The notes: a model not told the origin generated them from the sequence alone. A DNA stretch of 64,000 nt from an uncultured Campylobacter sp. (GCF_937959485.1 NZ_CALGPY010000006.1:124001-188000), one strand, 5' to 3'. Positions 8,744 to 16,671 are shown, counted from the stretch's first letter. Program-made: numbers and translations.

Positions 8744-9512
8744 TATAGTAAATATGGCAAAGATGAAAAAAGTCTCTAGGCTAACTAAAATTCGTCGCTT
8801 GGTGCAGCTGACTTTTATCGGCGCGATCGGGCAATGGGCGTATTACGGGATTTTTAGATGCCCTTTTATCGTGCCTTTCGTAAACTGCCAATCCTGTCCG
8901 ATCGTCACGTGCTGGGGGCGGATTGCGACCGTCTTTTTTGGCTTTTGGCTATTTATACCCGTGCTGGTTATTTTCCTCGGGCGCGCGTTTTGCGGCTGGC
9001 TTTGCCCGGGCGGATTCGTAAATCAAATGCTCGGCAAATTTGCCGCTTTTAAGCTTAAGCTAAAAAATAACAGGAAGCTACGATATGCGCAAATAGGCAT
9101 GGTTCTAGCCGTTTTGCTTAGCGCGGGCGTATATTTTATCTACGGCAACCCTCGCGTTATGATCCCTATCCGTACCAGCGACGAGTATCTCAACGCCGTT
9201 ATCATGTCTTTTAAATTTTCCGACTGGTACTGGGCGGTTCGCACCGCCGTCGTCGTAGCTCTTATCGCCGCATCATTGATCGTCGCAAATTTATGGTGCC
9301 GCTTCGCCTGTCCTAGCGGCGGCATAATGGAGCTGCTGCGTAAAATTTCAGTATTTCGCGTTTATAAAACGGACGCCTGCGATAACTGCAACGCCTGTTT
9401 GCGCAAATGCGAAATGGGCACTAGGCCCGACGAGATGAACTGCACGAACTGCGGCGATTGTATGGATGTTTGCCACGCGGACGCCATCAAATTCGGAAGG
9501 AAAAAAGATTGA
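8736..9512 (+). CDS. NapH-like membrane iron-sulfur protein
   Basis: The 258-residue protein has about four membrane helices with cysteine motifs typical of the NapH/YccM/CcoG group. These are CQSCPIVTCWGR near residue 52, FCGWLCPGG near 88 and WCRFACPSGG near 188. It ends in a two-cluster ferredoxin tail (CDNCNACLRKC and CTNCGDCMDVC). Such proteins pass electrons from quinol or cytoplasmic donors across or along the inner membrane. Translation may start here (overlapping the upstream gene by eight bases) or at the ATG at 8754. It abuts the NifB-like gene in a TGATG overlap, so the three genes form one operon. The partner reductase is not identifiable. Confidence 0.82.
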   Translation: MFSIVNMAKMKKVSRLTKIRRLVQLTFIGAIGQWAYYGIFRCPFIVPFVNCQSCPIVTCWGRIATVFFGFWLFIPVLVIFLGRAFCGWLCPGGFVNQMLGKFAAFKLKLKNNRKLRYAQIGMVLAVLLSAGVYFIYGNPRVMIPIRTSDEYLNAVIMSFKFSDWYWAVRTAVVVALIAASLIVANLWCRFACPSGGIMELLRKISVFRVYKTDACDNCNACLRKCEMGTRPDEMNCTNCGDCMDVCHADAIKFGRKKD

Positions 9513-10339
9513 TGAATTTTTTCGCCAAACCCTCCTTCGACAACCACCCCTGCTTTAGCAAAAAAGCGTCCGCCGCCTACGGGCGCGTGCACCTTCCCGT
9601 AGCGCCGCATTGCAATATCCAATGCAATTTTTGCAACCGCATCTACGACTGCGCAAACGAAAATCGCCCCGGCGTAACAGAGAGGGTGCAGAGCCCGGAC
9701 GAAGCCGCGCTATACGTGGAAAATCTATTTAAATTTAGACAGGATATCTCGGTCATCGGTATCGCAGGACCCGGGGATCCTATGTGCGATGCCGACAAGA
9801 CCCTAGCTACCTTTGAAAAATGCAAAGCCCGCTTCCCTCACGCCCTGCTTTGCCTATCCACAAACGGCCTATCCCTGCCCGAGCACGTGGATGATATCGT
9901 GCGCATCGGCGTGAGCCACGTGACGGTGACCGTTAATGCCGTAACGCCCGAAGTGGGCGGCAAAATTTATGCGTGGGTACGCCACGGAAATAGAATTTAC
10001 AGCGGCGAAGAGGGCGCTAGAATTCTTCAGGCGTGCCAAGAGGAGGGGATCCGCAAGCTAAAAGAAGCCCGCATGATCGTAAAGATCAATACGGTCGTAA
10101 TCCCTGGCGTAAATATGGATCACGTCCCGCAAATCGCGAAAAAGGCCAAAGAGTGGCAGGCCGATATCATGAACTGTATGGCGATGATCCCCGTGCAGGG
10201 CACCCCTTTTGCAAATATCAAATCGCCCTCAAACGAAGAAATTCGCAGCATGCGAAAGCTCATCGGCGGCTCCATTCATCAAATGACTTACTGCAGCAGA
10301 TGCCGCGCCGACGCGTGCGGCAAGCTTTGCGAGAAATAA
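9512..10339 (+). CDS. NifB-like radical SAM protein
   Basis: I place the start at the ATG at 9512-9514, overlapping the previous stop by one base with AAGGA upstream, giving 275 residues. The radical SAM cluster motif is CNIQCNFC, and the surrounding APHCNIQCNFCNRIYDCANE, GIAGPGDP, STNGLSLPE and the closing CSRCRADACG are nearly diagnostic of NifB. In nitrogen fixers NifB fuses two 4Fe-4S units around a carbide to give the 8Fe-9S-C core. The protein ends at the catalytic domain with no NifX domain, as in short NifB forms. No nitrogenase structural gene is in the window, so the acceptor of its product is unknown. Confidence 0.88.
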   Translation: MNFFAKPSFDNHPCFSKKASAAYGRVHLPVAPHCNIQCNFCNRIYDCANENRPGVTERVQSPDEAALYVENLFKFRQDISVIGIAGPGDPMCDADKTLATFEKCKARFPHALLCLSTNGLSLPEHVDDIVRIGVSHVTVTVNAVTPEVGGKIYAWVRHGNRIYSGEEGARILQACQEEGIRKLKEARMIVKINTVVIPGVNMDHVPQIAKKAKEWQADIMNCMAMIPVQGTPFANIKSPSNEEIRSMRKLIGGSIHQMTYCSRCRADACGKLCEK

Positions 10340-10363
10340 AGACCTGCTTTTAGCGGGTCTTTT
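10340..10363 (+). terminator. Intrinsic terminator after the NifB-like operon
   Basis: AGACCTGC (10340-10347) pairs with GCGGGTCT (10353-10360) through eight pairs including one G-T. The loop is TTTTA and the stem is followed directly by TTT. It begins at the last base of the NifB-like stop codon neighbourhood and closes the operon cleanly. Confidence 0.8.
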
Positions 10364-10604
10364 ATCCGGCGCAGAATACACTCTCATAGCGAACGTAAAA
10401 TTTTATGAAGAGATTTAAATTTAGAATTTGTCTAAATTTAGAACTAGCAAGCAGCCAAAAAGAAACTTTTTTGGTGGCGGCACTTTTTTAAAATTTAAAA
10501 ACAATTTTTAAATAATATTATTTTGCTTTTATTTAACTTTTGGTACAATAACTCCAAAATTAGGCATCAAAAAAACCGTATAACGGTAAAATAAAGGAGA
10601 CATC
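10364..10604. promoter_or_regulatory. AT-rich leader before the flavin reductase gene
   Basis: This 240-base gap is strongly AT-rich, with A/T runs around 10480-10550, unlike the GC-rich genes on the left. It contains TACAAT-like hexamers (for example TGGTACAATAACT near 10541) that could serve as a -10 element. An AAGGAGA ribosome site lies just before the ATG at 10605. No operator is identified. Confidence 0.45.
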
Positions 10605-12155
10605 ATGGAAAACGTTTCAAGACGTGATCTGCTCAAAATGAGCCTAGTTGGCGCGGGAGCTTTAGCGCTCGGCTCCGTAAACGCAAATGCTGCGGTTAAC
10701 GCTAAAGACGTCAAATTTGACGAAGAGTGGGACGTAGTCATCGTTGGTTCCGGTTTTGCAGGACTAGCAGCCGGTATCACCGCAGCCGAAAAGGGCAACA
10801 AAGTCCTAATCCTAGAAAAAATGGGACGCGTCGGCGGTAACTCCGTAATTAACGGCGGAATTTTTGCCGTTCCAAACAGCGACAAACAAAAAGCAGAAGG
10901 CATCAAAGATAGCAACGAGCTATTTATCAAAGACTGCCTAAAAGCCGGCCGCGGCCTAAACCACGTAGATCTCATCGACACCATCGCTACTCGCGCTCAA
11001 GACGCATATAAACTAACTCTAAAATGCGGCGCTAAATACATAGATAAAGTTACTCACGCAGGCGGACACAGCGTACCTAGATCGCTTCAAACCGCTAACG
11101 GCTCGGGCTCAGGTATCGTTCAGCCGATGGTAGAATACTTTAAAAACCTACAAGGCTGCGAGCTAAGACAAAGAGCTAAATTTGACGAGTTTGTACTCGG
11201 CGAAGACGGCGGCGTAGACGGCGTGATCATCAGAGAGGATTATAAATTCGACTCAAAGAGCCAAAAAGACGACGCCGAAAACACTACCGGAACTAAAAAG
11301 ACTATAAAAGCTAAAAAAGGCGTAGTACTAGCTGCGGGCGGATTTTGCCGCGACGTATTCTTTAGACAAGTCCAAGATCCATCTATCCTACCTACCACAG
11401 ATAGCACTAACCACCCAGGAGCTACTGCAGGCGCTATGAAAGAGGCATTTAGAATCGGCGCAACTCCAGTGCAGCTAAGCTGGATACAGTTTGGTCCATG
11501 GGCATGCCCTGATGAAAAAGGCTTTGGCGTTGGCTCTATGTTTAACGTAAACGGAAGCTTCCGCTACGGTATCTCGGTCGATCCAAGAACAGGCAAACGC
11601 TATATGAACGAGCTAGCGGACCGCCGCACCCGCTCTCAAGCTATGTTTAAAGTAATCGACGCAAAAGCAGATATCTATCCTATCAACTTCTGCGACTCTG
11701 AGGGCGTAAAAAATATGGTCATACCTGAGCACTACACTAAACCGCTAGAATCAGGCGTACTAAAGAAATTTGAAACTCTAGACGAGCTAGCTGCAGCTTA
11801 TAAAATCCCTGCTGCAGAGCTAAAAAAGACCGTCGAGAAATATAATAGCTTCGTTAAATCAGGTAAAGACGAAGACTTTGGCAAACCGATGGATAAAACC
11901 ACTACAAACGGCGTAGATATCTCTAAACCACCTTTCTACGCTATGCGCGGTACGCCAAAACTTCACCACACCATGGGCGGTATCGATATCAATACCAAAG
12001 CTCAGGTCATCTCTTTACAAACAGAGATGCCTATCCCAAGATTATTTGCCGCAGGCGAGATCACAGGCGGCGTACACGGAGCTAGCCGCTTAGGTAGCGT
12101 GGCGATAGCTGACTGCTTAACGTTTGGTATGATAGCGGGTGAGAATATAGGCTAA
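10605..12155 (+). CDS. Periplasmic flavin subunit of a fumarate-reductase-type enzyme
   Basis: The 516-residue protein has a TAT signal (VSRRDLLKMSLVGAGALALG) and then an FAD-binding Rossmann motif (DVVIVGSGFAGLAAG, about residues 46-60). The FRD/SdhA-type catalytic core follows, with GGNSVINGG, RTRSQAMF and HHTMGGIDI. It resembles the flavoprotein part of FccA-type fumarate, methacrylate or urocanate reductases, but carries no haem motifs itself. Electrons would come from the tetrahaem and NapC-like cytochromes encoded next. The electron acceptor (fumarate or another unsaturated acid) cannot be fixed from sequence. Its codons favour CTA and AGA more than the flanking genes, hinting at transfer. 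Confidence 0.88.
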   Translation: MENVSRRDLLKMSLVGAGALALGSVNANAAVNAKDVKFDEEWDVVIVGSGFAGLAAGITAAEKGNKVLILEKMGRVGGNSVINGGIFAVPNSDKQKAEGIKDSNELFIKDCLKAGRGLNHVDLIDTIATRAQDAYKLTLKCGAKYIDKVTHAGGHSVPRSLQTANGSGSGIVQPMVEYFKNLQGCELRQRAKFDEFVLGEDGGVDGVIIREDYKFDSKSQKDDAENTTGTKKTIKAKKGVVLAAGGFCRDVFFRQVQDPSILPTTDSTNHPGATAGAMKEAFRIGATPVQLSWIQFGPWACPDEKGFGVGSMFNVNGSFRYGISVDPRTGKRYMNELADRRTRSQAMFKVIDAKADIYPINFCDSEGVKNMVIPEHYTKPLESGVLKKFETLDELAAAYKIPAAELKKTVEKYNSFVKSGKDEDFGKPMDKTTTNGVDISKPPFYAMRGTPKLHHTMGGIDINTKAQVISLQTEMPIPRLFAAGEITGGVHGASRLGSVAIADCLTFGMIAGENIG

Positions 12156-12160
12156 TTTGC

Positions 12161-12181
12161 GGCGTCTTTCGGACGCTTTTT
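12161..12181 (+). terminator. Terminator between flavin subunit and cytochrome genes
   Basis: GCGTC (12162-12166) and GACGC (12172-12176) form a short hairpin with loop TTTCG followed by five T. It sits six bases behind the flavin-subunit stop. It would reduce read-through into the cytochrome genes, which therefore probably have some promoter of their own or receive lower expression. Confidence 0.6.
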
Positions 12182-12221
12182 GCGGAGCTTGCTAAAATTT
12201 TGCTTGGCAGACTATTTTGTC

Positions 12222-12337
12222 TAGCCTGCGCAAAATTTTAGCCGCGCAACCCAAAAAATCGCCTCGAAATACTCGCAAATCTTATTTCGTATCGCAGGTC
12301 AAATTTAAGACTAAATTCGAGAATTCAGCCTGCGATC
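12222..12337 (+). repeat. Dispersed intergenic repeat, copy 1
   Basis: This segment shares with 16672-16767 the ordered blocks TAGC(C/T)TGCGCAAAATTTTAGC, AAAAAATCGCCTC, AAATACT(C/T)GC, TATTT and GTATCGCAGG. It ends with an inverted repeat in which ATCGCAGG and CCTGCGAT face each other across about 32 bases. Both copies lie downstream of a plus-strand gene. It looks like a small REP/MITE-like intergenic element. Confidence 0.65.
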
Positions 12338-12400
12338 TTTTTAAATTTAAAGCCGAATTTGCAGTTAAATTTGTAAATTTGACATCCGAAAGGAATTCGC

Positions 12401-12841
12401 ATGAAACACAAAGCGTTTCTCGCCTTGTGCGCATCTATGTTATTATGCTCTTTTGCATTTAGCGCAGGTGCACCAAGCGCAAAGATAACGTCTTTAGTAG
12501 ATCTTAACGTCACCGACGAGCTGCGAGCCAAACACCCTTTAAAGCCTCACCACGAAAAGCTAAGCTTCACCTGTCTTGATTGTCACGAAGGACAAGAAAA
12601 CGACGCTAGTAAATTTAAATCCATAGGCGATAAAGGCTGTATATCCTGTCACGGCGACAAGAAAAAGATAGCTAAAAGACTAGAATACATGGATCTGCTA
12701 AAAGCAAATCCCCACAACTCGGTTCACGACGGCCCTACGCTATACTGCGACGAGTGCCACAACGAGCATAAAAAATCAACCAATATGTGCACGGAGTGCC
12801 ACGAACACGAAGTTCCGCAATGGATGGGGGTAACGCCATGA
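12401..12841 (+). CDS. Periplasmic tetrahaem cytochrome c
   Basis: After a Sec signal peptide (about residues 1-22, ending in FAFSAGA) the 146-residue protein has four CxxCH haem sites: CLDCH, CISCH, CDECH and CTECH. Extra histidines available as distal ligands include HPLKPHHEK and PHNSVHDG. Small tetrahaem c-type cytochromes of this kind serve as the haem module of split flavocytochrome reductases. The flavin subunit is encoded upstream and the NapC-like quinol dehydrogenase follows with a four-base ATGA overlap. An AAAGGA site precedes the ATG. Confidence 0.9.
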   Translation: MKHKAFLALCASMLLCSFAFSAGAPSAKITSLVDLNVTDELRAKHPLKPHHEKLSFTCLDCHEGQENDASKFKSIGDKGCISCHGDKKKIAKRLEYMDLLKANPHNSVHDGPTLYCDECHNEHKKSTNMCTECHEHEVPQWMGVTP

Positions 12842-13509
12842 AAATTTCAAAGAAAGTACTAGCGCTTATTATATTAGTAAGCGGCATTATAGGGTTTTTG
12901 GTGGTACTTCCCGTGCATTACGCCCTAGAAGAAACTAGCGGAGAGAAGTTTTGCGTAGTGTGCCACGAGATGGATCCTATGGTTATAGCTTATAGTAACG
13001 ACGTTCACAGCGGCAAAGGCAAAAGCGGAGTAAGGGCTAAATGCGTGGACTGCCACATACCTCACGACAATCTAGCCAAATACGTTTTAACTAAAGCTAA
13101 AAACGGACTAATGGAGGGATACGTTCATTTCTTTAAAGATCCGGAGGCTATAGACTGGCATAAAAATAGAGAGAAAAGAGAGCACTTCGTATTTGATAAC
13201 GGTTGCGTTAGCTGCCATACGAATTTGGTGGATAATAAGCTAACGAGCTCGCAAGCTCAAAAGATGCACGCTCACTATCAAAGCTTGCTAAATACGGATA
13301 AGCAACTAACCTGCGCTAGCTGTCATGCCGAGGTAGGCCACAGCGGACTAAACAACATGCTAAACTACTGGAAGCCTGAATACAAAATCTACGAAAAGAA
13401 AGCCGCAATCAAAAAAGAAGAGATAAAGAAGGCATATTTCGGGGAGGATTATGTGGGGCTGAAAGAGGTGAAGACTGAAGATAAAGAAGGCAATGCCACC
13501 AAAAAGTAG
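12838..13509 (+). CDS. NapC/NirT-family tetrahaem quinol dehydrogenase
   Basis: The start at 12838 overlaps the preceding stop (ATGA). One N-terminal membrane anchor (about residues 5-27) is followed by four CxxCH sites: CVVCH with the following EMDP, CVDCH, CVSCH and CASCH. This is the NapC/NirT/CcmH-type layout that oxidises menaquinol and hands electrons to periplasmic partners. The tail (after about 180) is lysine- and glutamate-rich with no motif. Together with the tetrahaem protein and the flavin subunit it makes a complete quinol-to-periplasm reductase. Confidence 0.9.
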   Translation: MKISKKVLALIILVSGIIGFLVVLPVHYALEETSGEKFCVVCHEMDPMVIAYSNDVHSGKGKSGVRAKCVDCHIPHDNLAKYVLTKAKNGLMEGYVHFFKDPEAIDWHKNREKREHFVFDNGCVSCHTNLVDNKLTSSQAQKMHAHYQSLLNTDKQLTCASCHAEVGHSGLNNMLNYWKPEYKIYEKKAAIKKEEIKKAYFGEDYVGLKEVKTEDKEGNATKK

Positions 13510-13515
13510 GCTAAA

Positions 13516-13740
13516 ATGAAGAAAATTTTGCTCGTTAGCGACGACGTGGAGATGCAACTAAGTCTCAACGCCGCGCTTTAGCAAGGATCCGGTAAATTTT
13601 AAATCAGTAAAATTTCGCGCGATAACGGGAGTTTATCTCCCGTTACGATCTTCGTAGACGGACTATCTCTACGCTTTATTAGAATTACTCGGGAATAAAT
13701 TTAAACCAAAAGCTCGCATCTACTCAGCTCAAAACATAAA
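13516..13740 (+). pseudogene. Decayed response-regulator receiver remnant
   Basis: Seven bases after the cytochrome gene an ATG opens MKKILLVSDDVEMQLSLNAA and stops after 21 codons. The start is that of a receiver domain (hydrophobic strand plus paired acidic residues). Further on, in another frame at about 13664-13725, YALLELLGNKFKPKARIYSA can be read, where ARIYSAQ resembles the conserved strand ending in S/T-A. An inverted repeat lies between. The best reading is a regulator gene broken by several small changes. The second half is less certain than the first. Confidence 0.4.
13623..13645 (+). terminator. Hairpin after the cytochrome operon
   Basis: TAACGGGAG (13623-13631) and CTCCCGTTA (13637-13645) are perfect nine-base inverted repeats around TTTAT. 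There is no T-run directly after it, so it may be a weak terminator or an RNA-stabilising stem. A second, six-base inverted repeat (CGTAGA/TCTACG, 13653-13673) follows. Confidence 0.45.
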
Positions 13741-13762
13741 ATTTAAAATAAGCCGTTTTCGA

Positions 13763-13768
13763 TATAAT
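13763..13768 (+). promoter_or_regulatory. -10 element of proB
   Basis: TATAAT at 13763-13768 lies 23 bases ahead of the proB ATG. The upstream side is T-rich, as usual in Campylobacter promoters. A GGAG ribosome site is at about 13782. Confidence 0.55.
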
Positions 13769-13791
13769 TTTCAAAAATTTCGGAGCGGAAA

Positions 13792-14913
13792 ATGGGTAGA
13801 AAAGAGCTTCTGGGCGGCACAAAACGTATCGTCGTAAAAATCGGTACCTCAACGCTTACCAATGCGGACGGTTCGCTAAATGAGCGGCTCATCAAAAGTC
13901 TAGTCGCGCAAATTTGCAAGCTAAAAGATGCGGGCTTTTGCGTGGCTTTGGTAAGCTCGGGCGCCGTGGGCGCGGGTATGGGGCTGCTCGGTATCGCGCA
14001 AAGACCTAAAATTTTAAGCCGCAAGCAGGCTCTAGCGGCGGTCGGACAGGTCGCACTGATGCATCTTTACGAGCGGCTATTTTGGGCGCATGACCGCATT
14101 ATCGCGCAGCTGCTGTTAAGCCGAGGCGATTTTAGCGACAGGGTGCGCTATCTTAGCGTGCGAAACGTCTGCGCGGAGCTACTCTCGCGCGGCATCGTGC
14201 CGATCATAAACGAAAACGATCCCGTCGTAGCAGATGAACTTAAAGTGGGCGACAACGACACGCTAAGTGCGCTAGTAGCGGGGCTAATCGATGCTGATCT
14301 GCTCGTGATTTTAAGCGATATCGACGGGCTGTACGACAAAAATCCGAGCGAGCACGCGGACGCAAAACTTTTAAGCTTTATCGAAAAAATCGACGAGCAC
14401 GTCGTCAAAATGGCAGGCGGCGAGGGCAGTAAATTCGGCACGGGCGGCATGGCGACCAAGATCGCGGCGGCGCAAATGGCAAATCAGATCGGCACTAGCC
14501 TGATCATCGCAAACGGGCGTACGGACGGAATTTTGCTTAAAATAGCGGCGGGCGACGAGGTCGGTACCCTCTTTAGCGCGGGCGCAGCGCGGCTTAGCTC
14601 GCGTAAATACTGGCTCGCATACGGCGCGATTAGCAAAGGCGCGGTGATTATCGACGCGGGTGCGGCAGAGGCGATAAAATCGGGCAAAAGCCTGCTTGCG
14701 GTCGGGATTGCCGAGGTGCGCGGCGAGTTTGAGCGCGGCGAGATCGTAAACGTCTACGCGACCGACGGCAAGCTGCTGGCGCACGGTATTAGCAACTATT
14801 CAAGCGGCGAGTTTGAGCGCATAGCGGGCGCAAAAAGCGATGAGATAGAGCATGCTTTAGGCTACAAAAGCGACGATGACGCGATCCACGCGGATAATAT
14901 CGCACTGCAATGA
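13792..14913 (+). CDS. proB: Glutamate 5-kinase
   Basis: ProB phosphorylates glutamate to gamma-glutamyl phosphate, the first step of proline synthesis. The 373-residue protein has the amino-acid-kinase domain (about 1-255) with VVKIGTSTLT, VSSGAVGAGM, INENDPVV and GTGGMATKIAAA. A C-terminal PUA domain follows (about 275-355). The length matches the long, PUA-containing bacterial form. The next enzyme, proA, lies 400 bases downstream on the same strand, the two separated by a broken small gene. Confidence 0.96.
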   Translation: MGRKELLGGTKRIVVKIGTSTLTNADGSLNERLIKSLVAQICKLKDAGFCVALVSSGAVGAGMGLLGIAQRPKILSRKQALAAVGQVALMHLYERLFWAHDRIIAQLLLSRGDFSDRVRYLSVRNVCAELLSRGIVPIINENDPVVADELKVGDNDTLSALVAGLIDADLLVILSDIDGLYDKNPSEHADAKLLSFIEKIDEHVVKMAGGEGSKFGTGGMATKIAAAQMANQIGTSLIIANGRTDGILLKIAAGDEVGTLFSAGAARLSSRKYWLAYGAISKGAVIIDAGAAEAIKSGKSLLAVGIAEVRGEFERGEIVNVYATDGKLLAHGISNYSSGEFERIAGAKSDEIEHALGYKSDDDAIHADNIALQ

Positions 14914-14961
14914 AATTTTAGCCGTGTTCTGTGCGTTTAAAATTTCAAACGGAAGGCGTAG

Positions 14962-15184
14962 ATGAAAAAGATTATATTTTTTTGCACTACTCTTGGCGGG
15001 CGCGGCGTGGACGGCAAAATTTGACGAACCGGACGCCGATAAAAACGGCGAGCTAGACGTTTTTGAACTGCGCGGATATGAGCCGGCGGATTACGTAAAA
15101 GCGCTATGCGCGAATTGAAATGAGAAGGTTGGGCGTAATGCCTGGCGAGTAAGCGAAATTTTGACGCAAGAAAATCCGAAATAA
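14962..15184 (+). pseudogene. Frameshifted secreted EF-hand protein
   Basis: An ATG with upstream GGAAGG opens MKKIIFF and then leaves frame at a run of seven T (14975-14981). If the run is read as six T, the frame becomes MKKIIFFALLLAGAAWTAKF, a clear signal peptide, then DADKNGELDVFELRGY. DADKNGELDVFE fits the canonical 12-residue EF-hand calcium loop exactly (acidic at 1, 3 and 9, N at 5, G at 6, E at 12). That frame stops at a TGA (15116-15118) and continues for 21 more codons to TAA at 15182. It is either a decayed gene or one switched by the homopolymer. Confidence 0.6.
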
Positions 15185-15324
15185 AATGGCCCAAAGCGCG
15201 CTAAATTTAAGCCGTCGTGCGCGGATAAAAATAAGACGCACTGGAATTTTAGACGCGATAGAAGCGACGCTCGCGGCATTTTTATACGCAGCATGCGATT
15301 TGATTTATAGATTAAGGAGCGAAA

Positions 15325-16584
15325 ATGAACGAAATTTTAGATATCTGTAAGCGCGCAAAGGCCGCTTACGGCGAGCTTTTGAGACTTGGTAGCAAGGCTA
15401 AATTTGAAATTTTAAACGCCGTGGCGGATGAGCTGCTCGCGCAAAAGGACGCGATAAAAGCGGCAAACGCCAAAGACCTTGCAAACGGCGAGAAATCGGG
15501 CTTGAGTGCGGCGTTGCTGGACCGCCTAAGGCTAACCGACGCCCGCACCGAGGCTATGGCGCAGGGCGTGCGCGATGTGGCGGGCTTCGCCGAAGTCGTG
15601 GGCGAGAATCTAGGCGGCTGGAGCCATCCAAACGGCATGCAAATCAGCCGCGTGCGCGTGCCGCTGGGGGTGCTTGGTATCATCTATGAGAGCCGTCCAA
15701 ACGTCAGCATCGACGCGGCGGCTCTGGCGCTAAAAAGCGGCAATGCAGCGATCCTGCGAGGCAGTGCTAGTGCGCTAAACTCAAACATCTTTTTAGTAAA
15801 TTTATTTAACGAGGCGGGGGCGAAATTCGGTTTGCCGACGGGCGCAGTGCAGCTCGTGGAGAGCGCAGATCGCGAAGTAGTGGCGCAAATGGCGAAAATG
15901 AGTGAGTATATCGACGTTTTGATACCGCGCGGCGGCAAAAATTTAAAAGATTTTATCGCGCAAAACGCGACCGTACCGATCATCATGACGGGTGAGGGAG
16001 TTTGCCACATCTTTGTCGATGAGAGCGCAAATTTGAGCGAAGCGGCAAAGATAATCAAAAACGCCAAAACCCAGCGTCCAAGCGTCTGTAACGCCGTTGA
16101 GTGCGTGCTTTTGCATGAGCGCGTGGCGGGCGAAATTTTGCCTGAGCTTGTGCGCGAAATGCCAGAGGTCGAGTTTCGCGTGAGTTCGGAGCTTTTTAAT
16201 GCGTGCGAGTCGGAGCTGCGAGGCGCTAAAAACGTCAAACTTGCAGGCGAGAGCGACTTTGGTGCCGAGTTTTTGGATCTCGTGCTAGCCGTGCGCGCGG
16301 TGCGGGATACGAACGAGGCGATCGGCTTTATAAACGCGCATTCCAGCGGGCATTCGGACGCGATTTTAAGCGAGGATTACGCAAACGTCGAGCGGTTTTT
16401 AAACGAAGTCGGCAGCGCGGTCGTCTATGCCAACGCCTCGACGCGCTTTAGCGACGGCAGCGAGTTCGGTTTTGGCGGCGAGATCGGCATCAGCACGCAA
16501 AAGCTGCATGCCAGAGGGCCGATGGGGGTGAGGGAGCTTACGACCTATAAATACGTCGTCCGCGGAGGCGGGCAAATTCGCTAG
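15325..16584 (+). CDS. proA: Gamma-glutamyl phosphate reductase
   Basis: ProA reduces gamma-glutamyl phosphate to glutamate semialdehyde with NADPH, the step after ProB. The 419-residue length is typical. Aldehyde-dehydrogenase-fold landmarks are visible: VPLGVLGIIYESRPNVSIDA, KSGNAAILRG, the catalytic cysteine in PSVCNAVECVLLH (about residues 252-264), and FGFGGEIGISTQKLHARGP near the end. AAGGAGCG precedes the ATG. With proB it supplies proline biosynthesis. Confidence 0.96.
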   Translation: MNEILDICKRAKAAYGELLRLGSKAKFEILNAVADELLAQKDAIKAANAKDLANGEKSGLSAALLDRLRLTDARTEAMAQGVRDVAGFAEVVGENLGGWSHPNGMQISRVRVPLGVLGIIYESRPNVSIDAAALALKSGNAAILRGSASALNSNIFLVNLFNEAGAKFGLPTGAVQLVESADREVVAQMAKMSEYIDVLIPRGGKNLKDFIAQNATVPIIMTGEGVCHIFVDESANLSEAAKIIKNAKTQRPSVCNAVECVLLHERVAGEILPELVREMPEVEFRVSSELFNACESELRGAKNVKLAGESDFGAEFLDLVLAVRAVRDTNEAIGFINAHSSGHSDAILSEDYANVERFLNEVGSAVVYANASTRFSDGSEFGFGGEIGISTQKLHARGPMGVRELTTYKYVVRGGGQIR

Positions 16585-16671
16585 CGGCTTGTCTTTTTCA
16601 AAAGGCTTGCCTAGCGAGCGCTTTTGAGAGAAATTTTGCTTCTCTTGCGCTCGCAACTGCAAGCAGAAGTC

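Noticed and set aside
9458..9511. Longer N-terminus for the NifB-like protein
   Set aside because: The extension lies inside the NapH-like ferredoxin tail; the ATG at 9512 has AAGGA and gives the family's usual start.
13623..13673. Hairpin pair considered as a riboswitch or attenuator for proB
   Set aside because: It lies upstream of the proB -10 element at 13763, so it would not be in the proB mRNA, and no known aptamer pattern is seen.
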